A stretch of 64,000 nt of DNA from Diphasiastrum complanatum (taxonomy: Eukaryota > Streptophyta > Lycopodiopsida > Lycopodiales > Lycopodiaceae): contig CM055111.1 of NCBI GenBank assembly GCA_029204225.1, positions 5,641,179 through 5,705,178 on the forward strand, given 5' to 3'. Position 1 is the stretch's first letter; each line of letters opens with the position of its first letter. A model generated the notes under the pieces. It ran no database searches, was not told the DNA's origin, and saw only the letters and a list, made by a program, of their open reading frames with translations. This document shows, one piece after another, positions 59,801 through 63,179 of this stretch. A program made the translations under genes and the position numbers.

Positions 59801-60204
59801 TATGGCTCCAGTGCACGGGGGTAAGGAAAAAAGAGCTAAAGAAGTTTTTGAGCTCATTCACTCAGATGTTTGTGGATCGATGAAAGTTGATTCGTTCTCA
59901 ACTAAAATGCGTATGCATCAAAGAAACTATAAAAAAGAAGGAAATTCACACAGTACGGTTTTTTTTTCTTTGTAAAACACTACGTATTTTTTTAATTCTT
60001 TGGGGGGTCCCGTTCCGGAACGGAACGCGTTCGTTCCATTCTAGAAAGGGCAACTAAGTACCTAAGAGAATCATTCAAGGGTTGAGAGAAGAGTAAAAAA
60101 TAAAATACCTGAAAATGATCACTTTAGCTATGAAGGATCGAGAACAAAGAGCAAGTAGGACTGCCTCTTTATCAGCTAAATGAGAAGGCCGCAATTTGAT
60201 AACC
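6315..60204 (-). CDS. RH28: DEAD-box RNA helicase, RH28/DDX27/Drs1 type, C-terminal half (11 exons, 5' end outside window)
   Basis: ATP-dependent RNA helicase; the Drs1/DDX27 family acts in the nucleolus in 60S pre-ribosome assembly. Eleven minus-strand exons join in phase to give 388 residues and a TGA stop. Seen in the product: VIIFSGT motif IV (residues ~28-34), TQAQR (~60), ATDVAARGLD (motif Ib/V, ~81-90), [11 protein letters not shown] (motif VI, ~111-121), the family-typical [11 protein letters not shown], then RPKKTWF, LPRKKRR and a Lys/Arg-rich end GFKSKAR. This order matches plant RH28, including the AEMEANK and [10 protein letters not shown] segments. The Q motif, Walker A, DEAD and SAT motifs are not in the window and should lie to the right of 64000. 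Introns range from 157 to 16,922 bp. Every exon is open and every junction keeps phase, so the gene looks functional despite the insertions. Gene identity is recognised from family motifs, not from a search. Confidence 0.88.
6887..6970 (-). CDS. RH28: RH28 exon j
   Basis: This 84-bp exon contains [19 protein letters not shown] and then an acidic stretch. LPRKKRR is conserved in plant orthologues and looks like a nuclear or nucleolar localisation signal. The acceptor is ATCTCAG and the donor is GAG/GTTTGA. Confidence 0.85.
7128..7217 (-). CDS. RH28: RH28 exon i
   Basis: This 90-bp exon of 30 codons contains [17 protein letters not shown], a basic predicted helix. The acceptor is CCTCAG and the donor is GAG/GTACTT. 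It has less family conservation than its neighbours but keeps phase 0 on both sides. Confidence 0.8.
7460..7710 (-). pseudogene. LINE ORF1 fragment
   Basis: The minus-strand frame reads [19 protein letters not shown] and then [15 protein letters not shown]. This aligns with the RRM region of ORF1 at 20260-20898 ([19 protein letters not shown]). It is truncated on both sides; its upstream side abuts a (TC)n tract. It lies in helicase intron h-i. Confidence 0.75.
7710..7766. repeat. (GA)n microsatellite flanking an ORF1 fragment
   Basis: A 57-bp perfect repeat that, on the element strand, is (TC)n immediately 5' of the ORF1 fragment. Confidence 0.95.
7767..9110. other. Unassigned intronic sequence
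   Basis: Part of helicase intron h-i. No exon, conserved protein segment or repeat boundary is recognised. Confidence 0.4.
10485..10565. repeat. (GA)n tract upstream of the nested gene
   Basis: An 81-bp perfect repeat 115 bp upstream of the ATG at 10680. GA tracts of this kind are common in plant core promoters and are bound by BBR/BPC proteins. A promoter role here is inferred only from position. Confidence 0.9.
10581..10595. promoter_or_regulatory. Telo-box (two TTTAGGG units)
   Basis: GTTTAGGGTTTAGGG lies between the GA tract and the ATG of the nested gene. Telo-boxes are frequent in promoters of plant translation and ribosome genes. Only two units are present, so this is not a telomere remnant of any length. 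Confidence 0.5.
10680..11266 (+). CDS. Small two-exon gene inside the nested element; repeated coiled-coil protein of unknown function
   Basis: Exon 1 is 10680-10703 ([11 protein letters not shown]) with donor GAC/GTGAGT. Exon 2 is 10811-11266 with acceptor TTGTGTGCAG and stop TGA. The joined product is 159 residues. It contains two tandem ~44-residue units, each with [19 protein letters not shown], and LLPPTP-GEG, about 80% identical to each other. They are predicted charged helices followed by a Pro/Gly hinge. The end is Arg/Glu-rich ([17 protein letters not shown]). GC content is far above the surrounding intron. Upstream are a (GA)n tract and a telo-box, as in plant promoters. No family is recognised; it could be a captured host gene fragment or an element-encoded accessory protein. 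Confidence 0.55.
12260..12843. other. Unassigned intronic sequence
   Basis: Between the right end of hAT copy B and exon h. AT-rich; no feature is recognised. Confidence 0.4.
12844..12945 (-). CDS. RH28: RH28 exon h
   Basis: This 102-bp exon encodes [20 protein letters not shown] followed by KEKK and a basic end. RPK[KR]TWF is the hallmark of the RH28/DDX27 C-terminal region. The acceptor is TTTGCAG and the donor is AAG/GTGAAT. Confidence 0.88.
12946..15441. other. Helicase intron g-h, no recognised element
   Basis: 2.5 kb with the GC donor at its 5' end (minus strand) and a TTTGCAG acceptor. No coding similarity is found, and short open frames on both strands look random. Confidence 0.5.
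15442..15484 (-). CDS. RH28: RH28 micro-exon g with a GC splice donor
   Basis: This 43-bp exon encodes [14 protein letters not shown]. It fills exactly the gap between exons f and h expected from the family. The acceptor is TTTTGTAG. The donor reads AACAAG/GCAAGT, a GC-AG intron with an otherwise perfect donor. Using the GT four bases later would break the frame into exon h. Confidence 0.82.
15679..15797 (-). CDS. RH28: RH28 exon f
   Basis: This 119-bp exon starts [13 protein letters not shown] and continues as a charged helix, [16 protein letters not shown], ending in EE plus a split Arg codon. This is the family-specific extension after the helicase core. The acceptor is CTGCAG and the donor is GAG AG/GTTAGA. 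Confidence 0.88.
16175..16440. other. GC-rich island with a G21 run in intron e-f
   Basis: A sharply GC-rich block in an AT-rich intron. It contains GGGCGGGCATGC-like phrases, G21 at 16354-16374, and GCGTTAGCG repeats near the right end. It may be a small non-autonomous DNA element, but no clear target duplication or inverted ends were found. Confidence 0.45.
16958..17054 (-). CDS. RH28: RH28 exon e, motif VI
   Basis: This 97-bp exon carries [15 protein letters not shown] and then [27 protein letters not shown] is helicase motif VI, with the arginines that contact ATP. The acceptor is CTCGCAG and the donor is TTG/GTACTG. This was the diagnostic exon for the gene. Confidence 0.92.
17055..19400. 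other. Left part of the 16.8-kb intron d-e, unassigned
   Basis: AT-rich sequence with no recognised exon or element. Around 18.82-18.90 kb there are short repeats of GCCTTGA, possibly an old repeat. Confidence 0.4.
19480..19932 (+). mobile_element. LINE / ORF1-only element 5' end, copy D
   Basis: The 5' part of an element of the stem-loop LINE family. The ATG at 19601 gives [14 protein letters not shown], matching the ORF1 starts at 5453 and 21212. Further text matches the ORF1 N-terminus, including TIALPLTP-like (19770-19805, with a frame change) and EMDSHREM at ~19890. It stops abruptly at 19932, where the (TC)n end of the oppositely oriented copy C begins, as if copy C had inserted into copy D. 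The left limit is approximate. Confidence 0.65.
19933..20005. repeat. (GA)n, 3' terminus of copy C
   Basis: A perfect GA repeat ending in GAAAGAAAGAAAG next to the copy C 3' stem-loop. On the element strand it is (TC)n. Confidence 0.95.
20006..21420 (-). mobile_element. ORF1-only LINE derivative (HAL1-like), copy C, nearly complete
   Basis: On the minus strand: (TC)n at 21506-21421, a ~210-bp 5'UTR with repeated GCGATGGCTCCAGCTC phrases, ORF1 from ATG at 21212 to TAG at 20260, a ~200-bp 3'UTR, the stem-loop ATGCC-ATAT-GGCAT (20053-20040), GGAAAAGACATTAATAAAGC, and a second (TC)n from 20005 down. No endonuclease or reverse transcriptase lies between ORF1 and the 3' end, although the full LINE next to it (21.7-29 kb) has them. 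This is the best preserved example of the ORF1-only type. Confidence 0.78.
20260..21212 (-). pseudogene. LINE ORF1 (coiled coil + RRM-like), one frameshift
   Basis: ORF1 RNA-binding protein of a non-LTR retrotransposon, ~317 residues if read through one frame change near 20960. Order: a Pro/Ser-rich N-terminus ([10 protein letters not shown]...), a helical segment after EMDSHREM ([14 protein letters not shown]) typical of a trimerising coiled coil, an RRM-like core starting [14 protein letters not shown] with [13 protein letters not shown], and a C-terminal domain with [17 protein letters not shown] and IYRDGNIRF. This plan resembles type II ORF1p of animal L1 rather than the zinc-knuckle ORF1 usual in plant L1. 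The 20260-20898 part is open for 212 codons. Confidence 0.75.
21421..21506. repeat. (GA)n between copy C and a LINE 3' fragment
   Basis: An 86-bp perfect repeat. It is at once the 5' flank of copy C and the 3' tract of the fragment at 21507-21668. Confidence 0.95.
21507..21668 (-). mobile_element. LINE 3'UTR fragment with stem-loop
   Basis: Minus strand: TTATATGCC-TTTT-GGCAT (21539-21526), GGAAAAGACACTAATA, then (TC)n. Upstream it ends at another (TC)n tract at 21669, so only ~160 bp of 3'UTR sits between two microsatellites. Confidence 0.7.
21669..21729. repeat. (GA)n, 3' terminus of the full LINE E
   Basis: A 61-bp perfect repeat next to the AAGCTTTATTAATGTCTTTT 3' end of LINE E (minus strand). 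Confidence 0.95.
22180..24699 (-). pseudogene. LINE ORF2 relic: end of endonuclease, reverse transcriptase, zinc-knuckle C-terminus
   Basis: Several frames on the minus strand. The endonuclease tail has NGLACWP and [15 protein letters not shown] with the SDH catalytic triad motif (LSDHSF). The RT has [27 protein letters not shown] and YFVDFKK. The polymerase box is [12 protein letters not shown], a lost catalytic aspartate pair. The C-terminal C-x2-C...H-x4-C (CQLC ... HFLFIC) is typical of LINE ORF2. Frameshifts near 23395, 22907 and 22710. Confidence 0.8.
24700..25049 (+). repeat. Copia 5' LTR
   Basis: A 350-bp TG...CA repeat. Its first ~96 bp recur at 28083-28178, and a related 396-bp solo LTR is at 52440-52835. 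Confidence 0.88.
25050..25061 (+). promoter_or_regulatory. Copia primer-binding site
   Basis: TGGTATCAGAGC, complementary to the 3' end of initiator tRNA-Met, directly after the 5' LTR. Confidence 0.85.
25460..28020 (+). pseudogene. Copia polyprotein relic: gag start, integrase, RT, RNase H
   Basis: Segments: gag N-part ~25460-25600 ([19 protein letters not shown]); integrase 25610-26410 ([41 protein letters not shown]: the DDE core with DDF, SDGGGE and the following NGVAE); integrase end ([22 protein letters not shown]); RT 26690-27390 ([46 protein letters not shown]); RNase H 27410-28020 ([47 protein letters not shown]). Breaks occur at 25786 (stop), ~25980, 26411, 26984 and 27406. Confidence 0.88.
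28083..28178 (+). repeat. Truncated copia 3' LTR
   Basis: Starts TGTTGAAAT after the G-rich PPT and matches the 5' LTR up to ATTTATG-ACATA; then LINE E sequence begins. The missing 254 bp explains why no right-hand target duplication is found. Confidence 0.85.
28179..28900 (-). pseudogene. LINE ORF2 N-terminal endonuclease relic
   Basis: AP-endonuclease-like domain. Minus-strand frames give [34 protein letters not shown] (the Glu of the active site), [20 protein letters not shown], and [11 protein letters not shown] (the GDFNA motif). Broken by frame changes around 28425. Continues across the copia insertion to 24699. Confidence 0.8.
29280..29690 (+). pseudogene. LINE H ORF1 relic
   Basis: Two overlapping frames give the RRM-like core ([11 protein letters not shown]... 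VLFIKFRS) and the C-terminal domain ([24 protein letters not shown]). It is parallel to the ORF1 at 20260-21212, so the type II-like ORF1 plan is shared by two LINE families here. Confidence 0.7.
29790..30042 (+). pseudogene. LINE H ORF2 endonuclease N-terminus
   Basis: Open for 82 codons. AETYES carries the active-site Glu; [14 protein letters not shown] and FSWHSIYR are conserved APE-type endonuclease segments. Cut off at ~30042 within a GF*TAA end. Confidence 0.75.
30060..32590 (+). mobile_element. 5'-truncated hAT transposon, copy C
   Basis: From ~30190 it matches copy A (2040-2340) and then gives the transposase C-terminal half at 30620-31125: [58 protein letters not shown], then [10 protein letters not shown] and [16 protein letters not shown]. 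This is the hAT dimerisation region. The acidic tail ([14 protein letters not shown]...) runs to TAG at 31888-31890. The 3' terminus lies about 32585 (GATTCTGAACCAGGTG). It is the best preserved C-terminus of the family and gives the empty-site sequence for the nested element in copy B. Confidence 0.75.
30620..31125 (+). pseudogene. hAT transposase C-terminal region relic
   Basis: Nearly open from 30620 to a TAG at 30961-30963, then continuing in register. Conserved Trp residues in WSEYLQR and [33 protein letters not shown]. hAT transposases dimerise through this segment. The DUF659 part and the first catalytic residues are absent. Confidence 0.7.
32600..33869. other. Unassigned sequence before exon d
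   Basis: The 5'-most part of intron d-e (minus strand). No element or coding similarity is recognised. Confidence 0.4.
33870..33931 (-). CDS. RH28: RH28 exon d
   Basis: This 62-bp exon encodes [10 protein letters not shown] then [10 protein letters not shown] and two bases of the next Thr codon. It completes motif V (ATDVAARGLDI) with exon c. The acceptor is TTTTTGCAG and the donor is AAC/GTACGA. Intron d-e (17055-33869) is 16.8 kb long. Confidence 0.87.
34560..35240 (+). other. Possible hAT 5' fragment, purine-rich
   Basis: A GGACCCAGCCAATTTGAATC stretch near 34630 resembles hAT end sequences here. It is followed by a GAAGGAGG-rich block and a short frame starting [10 protein letters not shown] at 35048. 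hAT copy D starts a similar frame (MVRAEDPIWG) at 62008 after a similar purine-rich leader. The assignment is tentative. Confidence 0.35.
35502..36024 (-). repeat. Gypsy 3' LTR (left)
   Basis: 523 bp; on the minus strand starts TGTTATGTCCATGACC and ends CTTCCCTTATA. Preceded by target duplication CTTGC. Confidence 0.9.
36053..36690 (-). pseudogene. Gypsy integrase C-terminus and chromodomain relic
   Basis: Minus-strand frames: [60 protein letters not shown], then after a frame change [33 protein letters not shown]. The last part is a chromodomain, which directs chromovirus integration to chromatin marks. Closely parallel to the integrase end of the 54-59.8 kb element. Confidence 0.85.
38043..38055 (-). 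promoter_or_regulatory. Gypsy primer-binding site
   Basis: Minus strand GTGGTATCAGAGC, one base after the 5' LTR; initiator tRNA-Met type. Confidence 0.85.
38056..38485 (-). repeat. Gypsy 5' LTR (right)
   Basis: 430 bp, nearly identical to the left LTR except for a ~95-bp deletion. Followed by target duplication CTTGC. Confidence 0.9.
38905..38967 (-). CDS. RH28: RH28 exon c
   Basis: This 63-bp exon encodes 21 residues: [10 protein letters not shown] followed by [11 protein letters not shown]. The last part is the start of motif V. The acceptor is ATTGTAG and the donor is CGT/GTAAGT, phase 0 on both sides. Confidence 0.88.
39300..40760 (-). mobile_element. Strongly decayed gypsy remnant (integrase zinc domain, chromodomain, PPT)
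   Basis: Minus strand, read from high to low: at ~40740-40600, a [18 protein letters not shown] segment, the H2C2 zinc-binding part of a gypsy integrase (VxxCxxCQxxK); at ~39720-39640, a KWKERP...GKESIKSK segment like a chromodomain; and at ~39580, AAGGGGAAGAA followed by TTGTTATGGGCC, like the PPT and LTR start of the element at 35.5-38.5 kb. The order is correct for a gypsy 3' half. Many stops; boundaries uncertain. In helicase intron b-c. Confidence 0.5.
40020..42800. repeat. Pair of direct repeats ~170 bp long, 2.6 kb apart
   Basis: 40020-40190 and 42640-42800 share AAGCCTCACCACT / GAGCCTCACCACT, TTGGTCTACC-CTACCTCCACTAC, and CTTTTGGTCATATG. Both lie in intron b-c, in or near the decayed gypsy remnant, and may be two copies of part of it. 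Confidence 0.5.
43084..43186 (-). CDS. RH28: RH28 exon b
   Basis: This 103-bp exon completes Ser-Gly-Thr of motif IV and continues [32 protein letters not shown] and AELHG.LTQ.QR are strongly conserved in this helicase subfamily. The acceptor ends TAACAG and the donor is GAT/GTAAG. Intron a-b (43187-60108, 16.9 kb) carries most of the retroelements on the right of the window. Confidence 0.88.
43187..43440. other. Start of intron a-b next to exon b, unassigned
   Basis: Sequence upstream of the exon b acceptor. No feature is recognised. Confidence 0.4.
43646..43698. repeat. (CT)n with interruptions
   Basis: CT repeat broken by two TCTGTC units. Confidence 0.9.
43850..43907. repeat. Compound (CT)n(CA)n microsatellite
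   Basis: CT repeat switching to CA repeat at ~43879. The same TC-to-AC order occurs after the LINE tails at 48.3 and 53.8 kb. Confidence 0.9.
44560..45770. repeat. Degenerate minisatellite rich in CACGTGG
   Basis: ~1.2 kb of imperfect repeats of a unit like CCTACGTGGCTTGCCACGTGG, with variable spacers (CAAGCCTATGGTAGG, AAGCTTGCAGGATTTGCC). Open frames such as 45286-45651 are by-products of the repeat (GRPTWLA recurring). Many units contain ACGTGG or CACGTGG, which are G-box cores. Confidence 0.8.
45784..46378 (-). pseudogene. Ty1/copia integrase fragment
   Basis: Minus-strand frames: [31 protein letters not shown], then LNRSPTKVV-like text, then [34 protein letters not shown] and VFEENESSN. 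This is the C-terminal part of a copia integrase, related to 25850-26330 but a separate copy. The upstream end joins LINE F at ~46378; the downstream end is lost in non-coding sequence. No LTR is recognised. Confidence 0.8.
46379..47987 (+). pseudogene. LINE F ORF2 relic
   Basis: Reverse transcriptase palm and thumb plus C-terminal region; the 195-codon open stretch 46788-47375 is the longest. It keeps the YADD catalytic motif. The C-terminal zinc motif region near 47560-47640 is damaged, and the basic tail ([15 protein letters not shown]) ends at TAG. Confidence 0.8.
48222..48296. repeat. (CT)n terminus of LINE F
   Basis: A 75-bp perfect CT repeat after a CCCTCCCTCC lead-in. Followed by a (CA)n run and CATCGGCCACC. 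Confidence 0.95.
48445..48830. repeat. Purine-rich block between two (CT)n tracts, with G23
   Basis: (CT)n at 48445-48496, then ~310 bp of GGAGGGC/GGGCAC-type degenerate repeats with G23 at 48711-48733, then (CT)n at 48807-48830. Several frames stay open through it (48309-48842 plus, 48420-48848 minus), but the Arg/Gly- and Ser/Leu-rich products are low-complexity artefacts. Confidence 0.8.
49560..51050. repeat. Degenerate internal repeats in the gypsy remnant
   Basis: A phrase like GAAACCAAGCGATACG followed by AACCAGGAATGCC recurs near 49560, 50590, 50815 and 50900, each after GGTCCAAAT or similar. It suggests an expanded tandem-repeat segment inside the element. Confidence 0.5.
51053..51847 (-). 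pseudogene. Gypsy gag-pro region with retropepsin-like domain
   Basis: Open for 264 codons. [15 protein letters not shown] matches the gypsy protease start D-[ST]-G-S-T-H-S-F-I except that the active-site Gly is Asp. [16 protein letters not shown] and [15 protein letters not shown] complete the retropepsin fold. The following ~170 residues (Ser/Val/Leu-rich) are unassigned. The Gly-to-Asp change would disable the protease. Confidence 0.7.
52440..52835 (+). mobile_element. Copia solo LTR
   Basis: A 396-bp LTR (TGTTGAAGAG...AAATCATCA) related to the copia LTR at 24700, flanked by the 5-bp duplication CAATA at 52435-52439 and 52836-52840. No PBS follows. It is the product of LTR-LTR recombination. 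Confidence 0.9.
53167..53577 (+). pseudogene. LINE G ORF2 C-terminal relic
   Basis: 136 codons open: [18 protein letters not shown] then a basic Arg-rich tail ([29 protein letters not shown]). It continues the zinc motif segment of the same frame after a TAA at 53139-53141. The basic tail could bind nucleic acid in the intact protein. Confidence 0.7.
53751..53817. repeat. (TC)n terminus of LINE G
   Basis: A 67-bp perfect repeat; followed by a CG/CA alternating run and CATCGGCCACC, as after LINE F. Confidence 0.95.
53963..53984. repeat. (TA)n microsatellite
   Basis: A 22-bp TA repeat. Confidence 0.9.
53993..54028. other. End fragment related to the nested GC-rich element
   Basis: AGATGAAGGGTCCGGACGCG and the following GGACGCGGACGTGCC resemble the left end of the element at 10243 (AGACATGAGGGTCCGG). 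The gypsy LTR begins immediately to the right. Confidence 0.5.
54430..54442 (+). promoter_or_regulatory. Gypsy primer-binding site
   Basis: TGGTATCAGAGCC, two bases after the LTR end CTAACA. Confidence 0.85.
54443..55966 (+). other. Gypsy leader, non-coding
   Basis: 1.5 kb between PBS and gag. AT-rich in the middle; the frame 55432-55818 on the minus strand is not similar to known proteins. The length is usual for plant gypsy leaders. Confidence 0.6.
55967..56920 (+). pseudogene. In-frame gag-RT fusion of the gypsy element
   Basis: 317 codons open. Residues 1-~118 are gag: Pro-rich start ([20 protein letters not shown]), a helical segment ([16 protein letters not shown]), and [27 protein letters not shown] of the retrotransposon gag core. 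At ~residue 122 the text switches to [56 protein letters not shown]. The end of gag, the zinc knuckle, the protease and the RT start have been deleted without breaking the frame. A stop at 56918 cuts off the rest of RT. Confidence 0.88.
57010..57520 (+). pseudogene. RT connection and RNase H relic
   Basis: [19 protein letters not shown]-like text (57010-57080) is the RT tether. [17 protein letters not shown] (one frame off, ~57240) is the RNase H start. MTDHQ-LKN (~57420) and [12 protein letters not shown] (~57477) close it. Frameshifts at ~57200, 57310 and 57370. Confidence 0.8.
57534..57901. mobile_element. 368-bp insertion with 8-bp repeat ends, unknown type
   Basis: Interrupts the gypsy RNase H-integrase junction. 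ATTGATTA at 57526-57533 and 57902-57909 looks like an 8-bp target duplication; removing the insert rejoins the coding text before [17 protein letters not shown]. Inside are a palindrome at ~57521-57551 (partly in the flank) and a 19-bp stem with 2 mismatches at 57677-57720 (AAGTGTTTGCTACAATTGT). It may be a small non-autonomous DNA element or a short LTR. Confidence 0.6.
57910..59040 (+). pseudogene. Gypsy integrase relic
   Basis: [10 protein letters not shown] marks the RNase H end. [16 protein letters not shown] and [12 protein letters not shown] begin the zinc-binding domain (H...H), followed by VQGCEQCQ-like text in another frame. Catalytic core: [58 protein letters not shown]. These carry the DDE residues. 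Then [16 protein letters not shown] and [12 protein letters not shown]. Stops at 58282 and 58788. Confidence 0.87.
59062..59460 (+). pseudogene. Integrase C-terminus and chromodomain relic
   Basis: [52 protein letters not shown] in one frame; then [20 protein letters not shown] and DTWERIF in another, a chromodomain. Strong parallel with the relic at 36053-36690. Confidence 0.85.
59480..59493 (+). promoter_or_regulatory. Gypsy polypurine tract
   Basis: AAAGGGAGAGGGGA immediately before the 3' LTR start TGTTATG. Confidence 0.85.
59494..59826 (+). repeat. Gypsy 3' LTR, truncated
   Basis: Matches the 5' LTR from TTGTTATGGACCC on. It ends after GTGCACGGGGGTAAGG; the last ~90 bp are missing and a copia fragment follows. 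Confidence 0.85.
59827..59925 (+). pseudogene. Short copia integrase-start fragment
   Basis: [17 protein letters not shown] followed by [20 protein letters not shown] is the conserved start of the copia integrase core. Only ~100 bp survives, directly joined to the truncated gypsy LTR. Confidence 0.75.
59985..60060. other. Palindromic GC-rich stretch next to exon a
   Basis: GGTCCCGTTCCGGAACGGAACGCG-type sequence split by CCGGAACGG palindromes, similar in style to hAT ends in this window (GGACCCGGTTCGGAACC at 32517). Possibly a hAT end fragment, 50 bp from the exon a donor. Confidence 0.35.
60109..60204 (-). CDS. RH28: RH28 exon a (first exon in window)
   Basis: This 96-bp exon reads [20 protein letters not shown] and ends in AKVIIF plus two bases (AG) of a split Ser codon. 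The EAVLLALC and KVIIFS segments are the start of helicase domain 2 (motif IV). The acceptor is CTTTCACAG (minus strand) and the donor is CAG/GTATTT. The first G completes a codon from an upstream exon outside the window. Confidence 0.87.
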
Positions 60205-61430
60205 CTGTGAAAGAAGATGCATGAAACTTGTAACAATGGCAGCAACTAAAGATGATTAATTTAAACTAAGCTTAACATTCATGTTGAATCTATCCAACTG
60301 TCTCTCACATTGACTTTCCAACAACGTAGGAAAAGAGGTAAAAAGTAGTTTTCTAAAATTAAAGTATTAAAATTGGCTAGTCAATAAACCATCAAAATTT
60401 CAAATTAGAAACAAGATCAACCATGTTGATGTTTCAATGAACTACTTTCCCAACATCAAAATATCCAATTTCACTTTAACAATATCAAAAAGCAAATTGT
60501 CCCCACAATTTTATTTTCAACTACTACTAACCAATTTCAAGTGATATGTCATGCGATCCAGATTGTAGAGCTCATTTCGACTAATTTTTCATGGCTTTCA
60601 TATGATGTCTGCTCTTGAGTTAAGATTTGGCCTTGGATTAGTAAATAGCCATCATAAATTCTTATCAAAGCTCATCCAATAGCAAACACATTAGTAAATT
60701 TTGATAGTCTTGAAATCTTTCACAATTGAAAAGCAAATCAACCATACTAGATTGTGCACTGCAACATAATAGTTAAAAACTATCGAAACACTTTGAGCAA
60801 AGGACCATAAAAAACCTTTTGGTACAAAGCTTCATATTTTGTACATACGAAATGAAACACATTCCATGGGTACAAAACATGACGTTTTTTTAAAATAGAT
60901 AAAAAAAATAGAAATTTCATAAAGGATTCTCAATGCCTCATTGTTGGAAACAATGAGGCATAAGCGTAGTTCATCTATGATCCAATTGAAGCGAAACGAC
61001 TTCGCAATTAGGTTACATCCTTACATGAAGTTGTACATTGTAAACATACGTTGTATTTTGATGCCCTTGTCCTATCTGGCAAAGAATCTGAACCCTTTTG
61101 CCAACAATGGATTTGAAACAACACACTCTCCAAAAAGAAAAGAGGATCTAAATACTAGCTAAAAATAATAGCAAAACTAGATGCATTGACATGTAAATTC
61201 AAGTATCTCCAGGATTAAGGTTTCATTGAACTACGACTCTTTTCTAAAATAATTGCAATTATGTTGCAAAACTTCAAAGAAATGCCATTTTTTTTCAATC
61301 TCCCATTTGCCATTAGACAAAATAAGGCAGATGGTTACAAGTTTTCTCCTATCTTCCTTGCTATGAAGGCTGTGAATGCAACATTGTGAAGGATGTGAAT
61401 GCATCATTAAGGCTATGGAATCATATTTCC
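60205..61430. other. Unassigned intron sequence upstream of exon a
   Basis: AT-rich; searched by eye for DEAD-box motif text on the minus strand without success. No element is recognised. Confidence 0.4.
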
Positions 61431-62630
61431 ATCCATGACAATTTGTTGGTTGACGAATCGTGATTCATCAATGGATCAAAAAATTCCCGGTTTGAATCGA
61501 AAAGAATTAGGAGTCAGGACTAAATCTTTTGAAATTGTCACACATGTCAATTCTAGAAAACCAAAATTGGGACCTATTCTATGCCACTTTGCACAGGAGA
61601 GGAGGGGGCTCAAAGTAGAGAAGAAGAGCAAACTCGAAAGGAGAAAGGATAGGAGAGAGGAGAGAGGAGAGAGGCGAGATAATAATAGAGAAAGGAGAGG
61701 GAGATGAAGAAAGGGGACTTATGGGAGTGTGAAGGTAGAGTTATAAGAGTTAGGAGTTAGGAGTTACAAGTTAGGAGCTAGGAGTTAGGAAAGAAAGGGG
61801 AGAGACTAGAGTTAGGAGTTAGCCTTTCGTAGAGTTAGGAGTTAAAACTTTGGGAGCAAGAACTTAGGTTCTAGAAGTAGAAACTTGAAAATTAGACTAA
61901 GGTTAGAACTTAAATACTTAAAAGTTAGAATCTAGAAGAGGCGTTCCAAGAGAAAAGGAAGAGGAGAGAAAGGTATCTCGGGAGATTTAAGTAGTGAGGA
62001 GGCCATGGTGAGAGCTGAAGATCCCATATGGGGTTCTGTGACAGATGCTTGGGCATATGATATGATGGACATGCAATTATTTTCACATGAGCTACACAAG
62101 TGGTCCAATACATATATGAGTGCACTTTTTGAGTCATGGCTTCGAGATTGGACCATAGGACCTATTCTAAGAGAGGAGACCATTCCTTCAACTGAAGGTG
62201 AACATCATGCTTTCGTTTTTTAAATTTGAATTTGCATTGGCAGTTATAATGATTAAATGTTTTTCCGATTTTGTTTGTTGCAAGACGATCATTTGCTGCT
62301 AGGCATGCATCCACCTTAGCTCCAAAGAGGGTGAGACAAAGACAATGGCTGGCACATCTATAGCACGCGCAATTGTAGTTGGCCCCTCTACTTCTAGAGG
62401 CAACAAGGCTGCTAACAAGAGTAGAAATTATCATGTGCATTCATTGCGGGGCAAAAACAAGAATAGTGCTAATGTGGCTATCAAGAAATTGTTCCACATT
62501 TGTGAGCTCCCCTTCCATCTTGTAAAAGTTCTTGGTTGGAGAGAGATGGTAAAGAGTGTTGCTTTGACATGGCATCTACCATGGACCTAACATGGAGTCA
62601 TTATGTACCACATAGTTGCTAGGTTTAAAA

Positions 62631-62658
62631 AAACACACACACACACACACACACACAC
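62631..62658. repeat. (CA)n microsatellite
   Basis: A 28-bp CA repeat inside hAT copy D. Confidence 0.9.
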
Positions 62659-63179
62659 GTGTCTTTTAGCATAAGGACGATGTTTTTGAGATCCATCAAC
62701 ACCTCTAGGGTACCAGTGACTAGCGAGTACATGTTTAGCCATATTCAAGTTGCCATTGGTGATGACATGTCATGCGGGTATTATAATCAATCCATTATTC
62801 AAATTGATTAAACATTTATATGAGGCTTGAGCTCATTACTTAGAAGTTACTAATTATAGGTTACTATGTATTTACGACTTAATACTTGCTTCAAGCTAGA
62901 TAGTAGTAACTACTAAGTAATAGGTTCCAACTACTTACTACTTAGTGCTAACTTCTAACTTTTGAGTGCTCAAGTGCCAAGGGTCAATGTGCATCGCGCA
63001 TCGCTCAAACCTGGATTTAAGTTCTCTCATGAGCTAACTGCCATAGCTCACTACCAAGATTTTGATGTGCTCACTGGTTTGTACAATATTCATTGTTTGC
63101 AATCAAATGATCAATTGACAATGTTGATTATTGTTTGTTGAATGACCAATCATTTGAATTTTCTGCACTATATAGGTTG

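Larger units (their letters stand above)
54029..59826 (+). mobile_element. Ty3/gypsy chromovirus, nearly full length but broken
   Basis: 5' LTR ~54029-54427 (left ~28 bp missing or altered), PBS TGGTATCAGAGCC at 54430, ~1.5-kb leader, gag-RT fusion at 55967, RNase H relic ~57200-57520, integrase 57910-59040, integrase end and chromodomain 59060-59450, PPT AAAGGGAGAGGGGA at 59480-59493, 3' LTR from 59494 truncated at ~59826. The order RT, RNase H, integrase, chromodomain is that of chromoviruses. Protease is deleted; there are several stops and frameshifts; a 368-bp insertion sits after RNase H. Confidence 0.88.
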
